The notes below the pieces were generated by a model. It was given only the letters and a program-made list of their open reading frames with translations. It did not search any database and was not told the DNA's origin. DNA of 8,406 nt, taken from positions 1 through 8,406 of the forward strand of contig JBLHOS010000106.1 of NCBI GenBank assembly GCA_047623825.1. The letters are read 5' to 3'. Positions 1 through 6,435 of the stretch are shown here, piece after piece. The position numbers were made by a program, and so were the translations under genes. Each line of letters opens with the position of its first letter. Position 1 is the first letter of the stretch. This DNA is from JBLHOS01 sp047623825. GTDB taxonomy: Bacteria; Pseudomonadota; Alphaproteobacteria; Rhodobacterales; Rhodobacteraceae.

Positions 1-90
1 GGGTTTCAACTTAGCCAAATACCCCTGCGGATCAGCGCCAAATAGTTTCCAAACATTTTTTGCTGAGATCACTGGAGCATCGGTTGTCAT
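1..90 (-). CDS. Quaternary-amine ABC transporter, ATP-binding subunit (ProV/OpuAA type), N-terminal fragment
   Basis: Only the first 30 codons are inside the window; the gene continues past the left edge. The translation starts MTTDAPVISAKNVWKLFGAD and continues through PQGYLA. This resembles the opening beta strand of glycine-betaine/proline importer ATPases, where the 'I-x-x-K-N-V-W-K-L-F-G' pattern precedes the Walker A region (not yet reached). An AGGA ribosome site lies about 6 bases before the ATG at 88-90. The gene follows the binding-protein gene on the same strand, separated by a hairpin terminator, which is the expected neighbourhood for the cytoplasmic ATPase of a three-part importer. 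Identification rests on a short stretch plus context; a permease gene presumably follows outside the window. Confidence 0.72.
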   Translation of the reverse strand, partial: MTTDAPVISAKNVWKLFGADPQGYLAKLKP

Positions 91-100
91 TGTTTATCCT

Positions 101-140
101 GTAAAAAATAGGCCCCGCCTAAATGTCTTTGACGGGGCCC
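101..140 (-). terminator. Rho-independent terminator or attenuator after the binding-protein gene
   Basis: Read on the minus strand, GGCCCCG pairs with CGGGGCC (7 bp, all G/C) across a 15-base loop, and TATTTTTTA follows at once. The hairpin begins about 30 bases after the stop codon of the binding-protein gene. It ends just before the start of the downstream ATPase gene. It probably stops most transcripts after the binding-protein gene and lets some through, giving more binding protein than membrane components. Confidence 0.8.
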
Positions 141-168
141 TCGTGCTGATGTGTCTAGTGTGAAAGGA

Positions 169-1110
169 TCAGTTAACCCAAGCTTGCCAGACGTCTTGGT
201 TCGCGTCTAGCCATGCTTCGGCAGCCTCATCTGGCTCCATGCCGTCAATATCGACCAATCGCGCCATTTCCGCGATCTGCGGATTGGTGAACGAGATTTC
301 GTTCAGAACTGCGAAGGCTGCCGGCCAGTTGGCTTCCATGCCATCCCAAGCTGCTTTTCTCATGTAACCGTTCGCAGGGTTGCCACAATCATACAATGCA
401 TCTGGGTTCGGGCCCAATGAAGGATCTGTGTCACAGCCAACTTCCCATGCTGGGAATTCTACGAATTCGCCGGGCCATACAGCCTCAGCAAAGTTTGGTG
501 TCCAGTTGAAAACAACAATAGGCGTTCTGTCAGCTTCGGCAGCACCGATTGAGGCCCAAAGTGCGGCGGCAGAACCGGCATTAACCACAACGAAGTCCAT
601 GTCCAAAGCCGCAACACGTTCCTGACCGTGCTTCAACCAGTCAACGGGACCATCCAGATAGCGGCCCAACTCACCTGTTTCAGGTGTTGCGAACACAGCG
701 GCACAATCGTTCAACGCTTCCCAGCTTGGCAGGCCTGGGCATGCGTCTTTGGTCCACATCGGGTACCACCAGTCCTCACGGGTTACCGCGTCGTGGTCAC
801 CTGCATCGACGATCCCGCCTGCTTCCATAGCCGCGCGGTAGGATGCGCCGAATGCGCCCTCCCAAACTTCCATCTCCAGTGTGACGTCGCCTAGGCGAAG
901 TGACTCGTAAACCGCTTGGCTGTCGGTTGTGACGAACTCAACGTTGTTGCCCATGCCCTCAAAGATCTGGCCGACGACATTCGACATGACGATCTGCGAA
1001 GACCAGTTGTGGATTGGAATAATGATCGGATCGCTGCTGTCTTGGGCAAACGCTGTAAACGGGACAGCGACCAGGGCGCTAACCACCAATGCTGTTGTTG
1101 AATATTTCAT
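169..1110 (-). CDS. Periplasmic substrate-binding protein of a glycine-betaine/quaternary-amine ABC importer (OpuAC/ProX family)
   Basis: The product is a 313-residue secreted protein that would bind a small methylated amine and deliver it to an inner-membrane importer. I chose the ATG at 1108-1110 (MKYSTT...) over the one 12 bases upstream because GGAG lies 6 bases before it and a clean signal peptide follows at once. That peptide has a lysine, then a hydrophobic stretch and a cleavage-like AFA|QD at residues 22/23. The mature protein is rich in tryptophans typical of the aromatic cage that holds trimethylammonium groups: W36, W83 (VWEG), W114/W115/W119 (DWWYPMW) and W203 (FNWTPNF). Two close cysteine pairs, C124/C136 and C226/C242, could form periplasmic disulfides. 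The gene is followed by a terminator and the ATPase gene, and is divergent from the sox operon. Glycine betaine is the default ligand. Choline, TMAO, dimethylglycine or a proline betaine cannot be excluded from sequence alone. Confidence 0.88.
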   Translation of the reverse strand: MKYSTTALVVSALVAVPFTAFAQDSSDPIIIPIHNWSSQIVMSNVVGQIFEGMGNNVEFVTTDSQAVYESLRLGDVTLEMEVWEGAFGASYRAAMEAGGIVDAGDHDAVTREDWWYPMWTKDACPGLPSWEALNDCAAVFATPETGELGRYLDGPVDWLKHGQERVAALDMDFVVVNAGSAAALWASIGAAEADRTPIVVFNWTPNFAEAVWPGEFVEFPAWEVGCDTDPSLGPNPDALYDCGNPANGYMRKAAWDGMEANWPAAFAVLNEISFTNPQIAEMARLVDIDGMEPDEAAEAWLDANQDVWQAWVN

Positions 1111-1247
1111 AGGTATCTCCATGTTGGGTGCGGTCTATGTCGCCGCTTAAGTCGATCAGGCGTTTGGCCCATGTATTTCGGCCGGTTCGACAATGTGAAT
1201 CACCGATCAAGCCTACGCGTGCATCCTTGCAGGATTTTCCTACCAAT

Positions 1248-1293
1248 CAAGTTTTTTTCTTGCGCGGATAGATTACATAACAAAAAAAACTTG
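1248..1293. repeat. 11-bp inverted repeat with phased A/T tracts (possible operator)
   Basis: CAAGTTTTTTT at 1248-1258 is matched exactly by its reverse complement AAAAAAACTTG at 1283-1293, with 24 bases between. The hexamer CTTGCG is also directly repeated at 1259-1264 and 1290-1295, a spacing of 31 bp. The two homopolymer tracts are likewise about 31 bp apart, close to three helical turns, so both would face the same side of the helix and could bend the DNA. This suits a dimeric regulator or an architectural protein between two divergent promoters. Binding is inferred. Confidence 0.55.
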
Positions 1294-1301
1294 CGTATAA
1301 A
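1273..1301 (+). promoter_or_regulatory. Candidate promoter for soxBDAG
   Basis: A good -10-like TATAAA (1296-1301) stands 17 bases after TTACAT (1273-1278), a poor -35 match. The weak -35 box next to A tracts fits an activator-dependent promoter. Transcription would start near 1308 and give a leader of about 90 bases. A separate TTGACA at 1319-1324 has no convincing -10 partner. Confidence 0.35.
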
Positions 1302-1337
1302 TTGCACATGAGGTCTGATTTGACACTACACAGGTCG

Positions 1338-1357
1338 GGTTTGGATGTCGGCAAACC
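1338..1357. repeat. 6-bp inverted repeat in the soxB leader
   Basis: GGTTTG (1338-1343) and CAAACC (1352-1357) are perfect reverse complements with 8 bases between. An overlapping ACAGGT/ACCTGT pair (1330-1335 and 1355-1360) shares the right arm. It lies between the candidate promoter and the soxB start, so it could be an operator or a small leader hairpin. There is no following T run, so it is not a terminator. Confidence 0.35.
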
Positions 1358-1396
1358 TGTTAAAATCCACAAAATTGGCAAAAAGGGGTCTGATCC

Positions 1397-2647
1397 ATGC
1401 GGTATTCAGGATTTAAAGTCATTCAGGAGGCTCTGACCGGGCATAAAGGTTGGAAGCCGGTGTGGCGTGATCCAGAACCGCAGGCGCATTACGACATTAT
1501 CGTCATTGGTGGCGGTGGCCACGGCCTCGCAACAGCGCATTATTTGGCAAAAGTCTACGGTCAAAAGAGTATTGCTGTGATTGAGAAGGGCTGGATCGGC
1601 GGCGGTAACGTTGGCCGTAATACAACCATTATTCGCTCAAATTACCTGCTGGATGGCAATGAACCGTTTTATGAATTCTCTCTCAAGTTGTGGGAGGGTC
1701 TGGAGCAGGACCTGAATTACAACGCCATGATCAGCCAACGCGGGATCATGAACTTAATTCATTCGGACGCGCAGCGTGACGCGTTTGTTCGGCGCGGTAA
1801 CGCGATGATTCTGAACGGCGCGGATGCCGAATATCTGTCGGCGGCACAGATCCGGGCAGAATATCCTTTTTTGAAATTTGATGATGTTCGGTTTCCGATC
1901 AAAGGCGGGTTGGCACAGAGGCGTGGCGGCACGGTCCGCCATGACGCAGTCGCCTGGGGGTTTGCGCGCAGTGCCGACAGCCATGGCGTTGATATCATTC
2001 AGAACTGCGAGGTCTTGGGCTTTCGGATCGAAAACGGAAAATGCCTTGGCGTTGAGACATCCAAGGGATTTATTGGCGCCTCCAAGGTTGGCTGCGCAGT
2101 CGCGGGCAATTCCGGACACTTAATGTCCAAGGCTGGAATGCGCCTACCGATCGAAAGCCATGTGTTGCAAGCCTTCGTCTCTGAAGGGTTGAAGCCGCTG
2201 TTGCCCGGCGTGATTACCTTTGGCGCCGGACATTTCTACGTCAGCCAATCTGACAAGGGTGGCTTAGTTTTTGGCGGCGATCTAGATGGCTACAACTCCT
2301 ACGCACAGCGCGGTAATTTGCCTGTGGTTGAGGATGTCTGCGAAGGCGGCATGGCAATCATGCCAATGATTGGGCGCGCCCGCTTACTGCGGATGTGGGG
2401 TGGTTTGATGGACATGTCGATGGATGGCTCCCCCATTATTGACCGCACCCATATTGAGGGGCTCTATTTCAACGGTGGCTGGTGTTACGGCGGCTTTAAG
2501 GCGACGCCGGCCTCAGGGTATTGTTTTGCTCACCTACTGGCAAATGACACCCCCCATCCAACTGCAACCGCGTATCGATTTGACCGGTTTCGAACTGGTC
2601 ATATGATTGACGAAAAAGGGATGGGCAATCAGCCCAATTTACACTGA
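1397..2647 (+). CDS. soxB: Sarcosine oxidase-type subunit beta (FAD-dependent amine oxidase of the DAO family)
   Basis: This is the catalytic subunit of the heterotetrameric sarcosine oxidase family. It oxidises the N-methyl group of a secondary amino acid on FAD and passes electrons to FMN and then oxygen. The 416-residue length is normal. The dinucleotide-binding motif is visible at residues 34-43 (IIVIGGGGHG), followed by the family-typical GLATAHYLAK. The block RRGGTVRHDAVAWG (about 176-188) carries H182, which matches the histidine that holds FMN covalently in characterised enzymes. The C-terminal NGGWCYGGFKATPASG segment is the usual FAD-domain closure. The ATG at 1397 has AGGGG eight bases upstream. 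Its TGA overlaps the ATG of soxD by one base, so translation is probably coupled. Family membership is firm. Sarcosine as the substrate is only assumed, because the operon's delta subunit is atypical. Confidence 0.93.
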   Translation: MRYSGFKVIQEALTGHKGWKPVWRDPEPQAHYDIIVIGGGGHGLATAHYLAKVYGQKSIAVIEKGWIGGGNVGRNTTIIRSNYLLDGNEPFYEFSLKLWEGLEQDLNYNAMISQRGIMNLIHSDAQRDAFVRRGNAMILNGADAEYLSAAQIRAEYPFLKFDDVRFPIKGGLAQRRGGTVRHDAVAWGFARSADSHGVDIIQNCEVLGFRIENGKCLGVETSKGFIGASKVGCAVAGNSGHLMSKAGMRLPIESHVLQAFVSEGLKPLLPGVITFGAGHFYVSQSDKGGLVFGGDLDGYNSYAQRGNLPVVEDVCEGGMAIMPMIGRARLLRMWGGLMDMSMDGSPIIDRTHIEGLYFNGGWCYGGFKATPASGYCFAHLLANDTPHPTATAYRFDRFRTGHMIDEKGMGNQPNLH

Positions 2648-2934
2648 TGATCATAAATCACCCCCTGCTTGGTCCCCGCGACAGCGCTGAATTTGTGTAT
2701 ATGGGCGACGCCAGTCTGATTGATCGGCCTGATCCTGCATCACCGACCGCTGCCCAAGATTTCTATGAATACGCCTATCTTCGCGATAATCCCGCAGGCA
2801 ACCACCGCGAGTTGTGGTTTCATGAGGCGGGTGATCGATCATGGTTGGTGGTGACGCGAAACACCATAACCCATCAGATTAGTTCAGTAGAATTGGCCCG
2901 CGATGTGGCCCGCGTACAAGGGCGATCGAAATGA
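2647..2934 (+). CDS. soxD: Sarcosine oxidase-type subunit delta lacking the zinc-binding cysteines
   Basis: The product is a 95-residue small subunit, collinear with the SoxD family. In known enzymes this subunit binds one Zn ion through an N-terminal CPxCG motif and a later H-x3-C, and helps hold the complex together. Here the N-terminus reads MIINHPLLGPRDSAEF, so the two cysteine positions are His5 and Leu8. The later motif is H59-EAG-D63, so its cysteine is Asp. The protein contains no cysteine at all. The flanking family features remain: GPRD, F-x-Y, the YLRDNPAGNHRELWFH block and the VTRNTITHQI block. The reading frame is intact and overlaps soxB by 1 base and soxA by 4, so decay by frameshift is not seen. 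A Zn-free delta subunit, or a rebuilt His5/His59/Asp63 metal site, are the two readings; I cannot decide between them. Confidence 0.88.
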   Translation: MIINHPLLGPRDSAEFVYMGDASLIDRPDPASPTAAQDFYEYAYLRDNPAGNHRELWFHEAGDRSWLVVTRNTITHQISSVELARDVARVQGRSK

Positions 2935-5876
2935 GCCAGATTAACCGGTTATCGGGCGGACAGATCGACCGCACAACCCGGCTGAAGTTCAGCTTCGACG
3001 GAAAACAATATGAGGGGCATCCCGGTGATACCCTGGCATCTGCGTTGCTGGCAAACGGTGTTCGCTTGATGGGTCGGTCATTCAAATACCACCGTCCGCG
3101 TGGCCCACTAACCGCAGGCTCAGAGGAGCCGAACGCGCTTGTTGAGTTGCGCAGCGGCGCGCACCAAGAACCCAATACCCGTGCCACAACCGCAGAGCTG
3201 TTTGATGGGCTGACTGCTAGATCGCAAAACCGTTGGCCTTCGCTGGCCTTTGACGCCATGGCGATAAATGACCGTTTTTCGAACTTTCTGACGGCAGGGT
3301 TCTACTACAAAACCTTTATGTGGCCCGCCGCCTTCTGGGAGAAGGTTTATGAACCGATTATTCGCAAGGCTGCTGGTCTTGGGTCGTTGTCAATGCAAGA
3401 GGATCCTGATGATTACGACAAGGGGTTTCGGCACTGTGATCTGCTGATCATCGGTGCGGGTCCTGCGGGGCTAAGTGCAGCGCTGACCGCTGGGCGCAGT
3501 GGCGCAGATGTCATTTTGGCCGATGAAGATTTTGCATTTGGTGGCCGGCTGAGCTCCGAGATGCTGACGCTGGACACTGCACCTGCCCTTGAATGGGTCG
3601 CAAAAGCCGTGGCTGAGTTGTCCGTCCTGCCCAATGTCCGCCTGATGGCACGCACCACTGTAATTGGCGCGTTTGACCATGGAATTTACGGCGCGGTTGA
3701 GCGTATTAGCGACCATTTGCACACCCCCAAACCTGGCAAGCCGCGCCAGATCCTGTGGCGGATCTATACCAAGCGTACGTTGCTATGTGCCGGCGCCACT
3801 GAGCGTCCGATCGCATTCGACAATAACGACCGACCAGGGATTATGCTGGCGGGGGCGATCCGCACCTATGCCAACAGATATGCCGCCACCCCGGCGCAAC
3901 GCGTCGCGATCTTTACTAACAATGATGACGGCCACAAAACTGCCACAGACCTTTTTGCCAAAGGGATCAAGATTGCTGCCGTCGTCGACACCCGCGCTGA
4001 TGCACCATTCAGCCTAGATTTTGAGGTTTTGGCTGGTGCGCAAGTCATTAACAGCACAGGGCGACTTGGTCTGACATTTGCCGAGGTCCAGCTGGCTGAC
4101 GGCACTATGCGGACGCTGGATTGCGGCGCTCTTGGCGTCTCGGGCGGGTGGAACCCGAATGTTCACCTGACCTGCCACCAACGGGGCCGCCCGACCTGGG
4201 ACGCAAATCTTTCGGCCTTTGTTCCGGGCGATGTATTGCCTCCAGGCATGTCGGTCGCGGGTGCGGCTGCGGGGATTTTTTCGACCCACGGTGCGCTGAA
4301 ATCAGGCGCACAGGGTGCAATAGACGCATTGGGCCTGACAGGTGCGCACCCTGCCCTTCCAACGGCTGAGGATGCACCTGTTACCCAAACGCCGTTTTGG
4401 TATGTTGAGGGCTGTTCACGCGCATGGTTGGACCAACAAAATGATGTGACGGTCAAGGACGTGAAGCTGGCCCATCAAGAAGGGTTCCGCTCTGTTGAGC
4501 ACCTGAAACGCTATACCACGCTGGGAATGGCGACCGATCAGGGCAAGACATCAAATATGGGTGGTTTGGCCATTATGGCCGAACTTGCTGGCAAGGCAAT
4601 CCCTGAGGTTGGTACGACCATCTTTCGGCCACCCTACACGCCCGTTGCCATCGGCGCGATGGCTGGGCGGATCAGGGGCATGGACTTTCATCCGATCCGC
4701 CTGACCCCGTCACATTTTTGGGCCAAAGAGCGTGGAGCCGTCTTTGTCGAGGTTGGCAATTGGTTGCGCGCGCAGTGGTTCCCGTTGCCCGGTGAAACTC
4801 ATTGGCGCCAATCTGTCGATCGCGAAGTTACGGCAACTCGTGCCTCAGTTGGGATCTGCGATTGCACAACTTTGGGTAAAATTGATGTGCAAGGTACCGA
4901 TGCGGCTGCCTTTCTAAACAAACTTTATTGTAACGGATTTGCCAAGCTTGCCGTGGGAAAAACCCGTTATGGCCTGATGCTGCGTGAGGACGGGATCGCG
5001 CTGGATGATGGCACGGCCGGCCGTCTTGCCGAGGATCATTTCGTCGTCACAACCACCACGGCCAACGCAGCACGTGTCTACCAACACATGGAATTCGTAC
5101 GCCAATGCCTGTACCCTGACATGGACGTACAGCTGATCTCTACCACTGAGGCCTGGGCACAATATGCGATTGCAGGGCCAAATTCTCGCAAGCTGCTGCA
5201 AAAGATTGTTGATGCAGATTTTGACATCTCAAATGAGGCATTTGCGTTTATGGCATGTGGTGCAATCACCGTCTGTGGTGGGCTGCGCGCACGGCTTTTC
5301 CGGATCTCGTTTAGTGGTGAGCTGGCGTTCGAGTTGGCCGTACCTGCACGCTACGGCGACGCGATGATGCGGAAATTAATGGTTGAAGGTGCTGAATTTG
5401 ACGTAACGCCCTATGGCACCGAAGCACTTGGCGTCATGCGGATTGAAAAAGGTCACGCAGCGGGCAATGAGCTGAACGGCACAACGACCGCCCTAAACCT
5501 TGGGATGGGGCGAATGGTGTCGAAAGCTAAGGACAGTATCGGCTCAGTTTTGTCGCAACGCGACGGGTTGAATGAGGCAGGTGCGTTGATGCAAGTCGGC
5601 CTGAAACCTATTGATCCAAAAGACAAAGTTACAGCAGGCGGGCATTTAATGTTTGCGGATGGACCAGTCGATGCGGTTCATGATCAAGGTTATGTCACCT
5701 CAGCCGCGTATTCGCCAACCATTGGATCAATGATCGGTTTGGGGTTTCTCAAAGATGGCGGTAGCAGGATAGGCGAAACCCTAAGACTGGTCTCACCACT
5801 GACCAAATTGACGGTCAATGTCGAAGTTGTTTCGGCCCATTTCATCGACCCAGAGGGAGCGCGCGTTCGTGCATAA
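2931..5876 (+). CDS. soxA: Sarcosine oxidase-type subunit alpha (NAD-binding plus folate-binding GcvT-like domain)
   Basis: This 981-residue large subunit has the usual length. An N-terminal ferredoxin-like fold (about 15-100) lacks cluster cysteines, as is normal for this family. Next is a pyridine-nucleotide-disulfide-reductase-like domain with IIGAGPAGLSAAL (173-185), expected to bind NAD+ structurally. A segment around 494-540 (QNDVTVKD, then RYTTLGMATDQGKTSN) is a family signature. From about residue 600 to the end runs an aminomethyltransferase (GcvT)-like domain: TTLGKIDVQG near 645, YGLMLREDG, and the MRIEKGHAAGNELNG signature near 837-850. In known enzymes this domain binds tetrahydrofolate and converts the imine product to 5,10-methylene-THF. 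The start ATG overlaps the soxD stop (ATGA). All expected blocks are present, so the complex is probably active and folate-linked despite the odd delta subunit. Confidence 0.94.
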   Translation: MSQINRLSGGQIDRTTRLKFSFDGKQYEGHPGDTLASALLANGVRLMGRSFKYHRPRGPLTAGSEEPNALVELRSGAHQEPNTRATTAELFDGLTARSQNRWPSLAFDAMAINDRFSNFLTAGFYYKTFMWPAAFWEKVYEPIIRKAAGLGSLSMQEDPDDYDKGFRHCDLLIIGAGPAGLSAALTAGRSGADVILADEDFAFGGRLSSEMLTLDTAPALEWVAKAVAELSVLPNVRLMARTTVIGAFDHGIYGAVERISDHLHTPKPGKPRQILWRIYTKRTLLCAGATERPIAFDNNDRPGIMLAGAIRTYANRYAATPAQRVAIFTNNDDGHKTATDLFAKGIKIAAVVDTRADAPFSLDFEVLAGAQVINSTGRLGLTFAEVQLADGTMRTLDCGALGVSGGWNPNVHLTCHQRGRPTWDANLSAFVPGDVLPPGMSVAGAAAGIFSTHGALKSGAQGAIDALGLTGAHPALPTAEDAPVTQTPFWYVEGCSRAWLDQQNDVTVKDVKLAHQEGFRSVEHLKRYTTLGMATDQGKTSNMGGLAIMAELAGKAIPEVGTTIFRPPYTPVAIGAMAGRIRGMDFHPIRLTPSHFWAKERGAVFVEVGNWLRAQWFPLPGETHWRQSVDREVTATRASVGICDCTTLGKIDVQGTDAAAFLNKLYCNGFAKLAVGKTRYGLMLREDGIALDDGTAGRLAEDHFVVTTTTANAARVYQHMEFVRQCLYPDMDVQLISTTEAWAQYAIAGPNSRKLLQKIVDADFDISNEAFAFMACGAITVCGGLRARLFRISFSGELAFELAVPARYGDAMMRKLMVEGAEFDVTPYGTEALGVMRIEKGHAAGNELNGTTTALNLGMGRMVSKAKDSIGSVLSQRDGLNEAGALMQVGLKPIDPKDKVTAGGHLMFADGPVDAVHDQGYVTSAAYSPTIGSMIGLGFLKDGGSRIGETLRLVSPLTKLTVNVEVVSAHFIDPEGARVRA

Positions 5877-6435
5877 CCTGACAGCCATAACCGCGTTGGG
5901 CGGCAGTTCACCGCGCGTTGATACAGTTGCAAACGCAACTTTATCAGAAAATCCAAACCTGGCTTTGGCCAGCATCGCCGCACGGTTTGGGCAACAAATT
6001 GCCTGCGTAAACCATTTGTCGGCCCTTTTGGGATCAAGCGTTCCTGACCCCGGCAAGGCATGCCTAAATGATCCAGAAGCTGCATTTTGGATGGGCCCTG
6101 ATCAGTGGATGATCAGCGCACCCTTTGCCAGCCATGAAGACCTGGCCACGCAATTAAAGGGGCGGTTTGGGGAAATTGCTTCAATCACTGAGCAGACCGA
6201 CGCTTGGGTATGCTTCGATCTGCGAGGTGACGCGATTGAGGACGTTATGGAGTTGCTTTGCGCGCTCAATATCCGCGCGATGCAGACCGCTGATGCGACC
6301 CGCACTGTGATCCACCATTTGGGGTGCTTCGTAATCTGCCACGAGCCCGCAAACTGGGTCCGGATCCTTGGGCCTCGCGCGTCTGCCGGGTCATTGCATC
6401 ATGCCATTCTGACGGCAATGACAGCGGCACTTTAG
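5869..6435 (+). CDS. soxG: Sarcosine oxidase-type subunit gamma
   Basis: The product is the 188-residue gamma subunit, a GcvT-like small partner that packs against the beta subunit in known structures and has no separate catalytic role. I start it at GTG 5869 because GAGGGAG lies just upstream and the overlap with soxA is then only 8 bases. The resulting N-terminus (HNLTAITALGGSSPRVD, then ENPNLALASIAARFG) fits the family. A longer in-frame start at ATG 5818 would add 17 residues that merely read soxA's last codons in another frame, and it has no good ribosome site. The central WMGPDQWMI and the DLRGDAIEDVMELLC blocks are characteristic. It is the last gene of the operon; its TAG overlaps the stop codon of the oppositely oriented regulator gene. 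Confidence 0.88.
   Translation: MHNLTAITALGGSSPRVDTVANATLSENPNLALASIAARFGQQIACVNHLSALLGSSVPDPGKACLNDPEAAFWMGPDQWMISAPFASHEDLATQLKGRFGEIASITEQTDAWVCFDLRGDAIEDVMELLCALNIRAMQTADATRTVIHHLGCFVICHEPANWVRILGPRASAGSLHHAILTAMTAAL

Larger units (their letters stand above)
1111..1396. promoter_or_regulatory. Divergent control region between the importer genes and the sox operon
   Basis: No credible gene lies in these 286 bases. The stretch from about 1240 to 1310 is strongly A/T-rich compared with its surroundings. It contains an 11-bp inverted repeat, a CTTGCG direct repeat, a small ATCCT-TGC-AGGAT hairpin or operator-like element (1223-1235) and a candidate promoter for soxB. It must serve both transcription units, so regulator binding here could couple uptake and demethylation. 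Which regulator binds is not shown by the sequence; the DJ-1/AraC regulator downstream is the natural candidate. Confidence 0.6.

Noticed and set aside
1111..1122. Upstream ATG at 1122 for the binding protein (MEIP extension)
   Set aside because: The GGAG that would serve the ATG at 1110 lies immediately after this upstream ATG, and the signal peptide begins naturally at MKYSTT.
1248..1293. The A/T inverted repeat as a rho-independent terminator
   Set aside because: The stem is almost all A-T, and it lies between divergent genes where no transcript needs to end.
2879..3259. Minus-strand open frame of 126 codons over the start of soxA
   Set aside because: It is a shadow of soxD/soxA, whose protein matches the family throughout this interval.
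5818..5868. Longer soxG start at ATG 5818
   Set aside because: It would overlap soxA by 59 bases, lacks a ribosome site, and adds residues not typical of the family. GTG 5869 has GAGGGAG upstream and a minimal overlap.
5690..6085. Minus-strand open frame of 131 codons over the soxA/soxG junction
   Set aside because: It is a shadow of two well-supported genes, with no recognisable domain and no ribosome site.
1397..6435. Reading 'sox' as sulfur-oxidation genes
   Set aside because: Flavin, NAD and GcvT-like domains identify the sarcosine oxidase family; there are no cytochrome or SoxYZ-like features.
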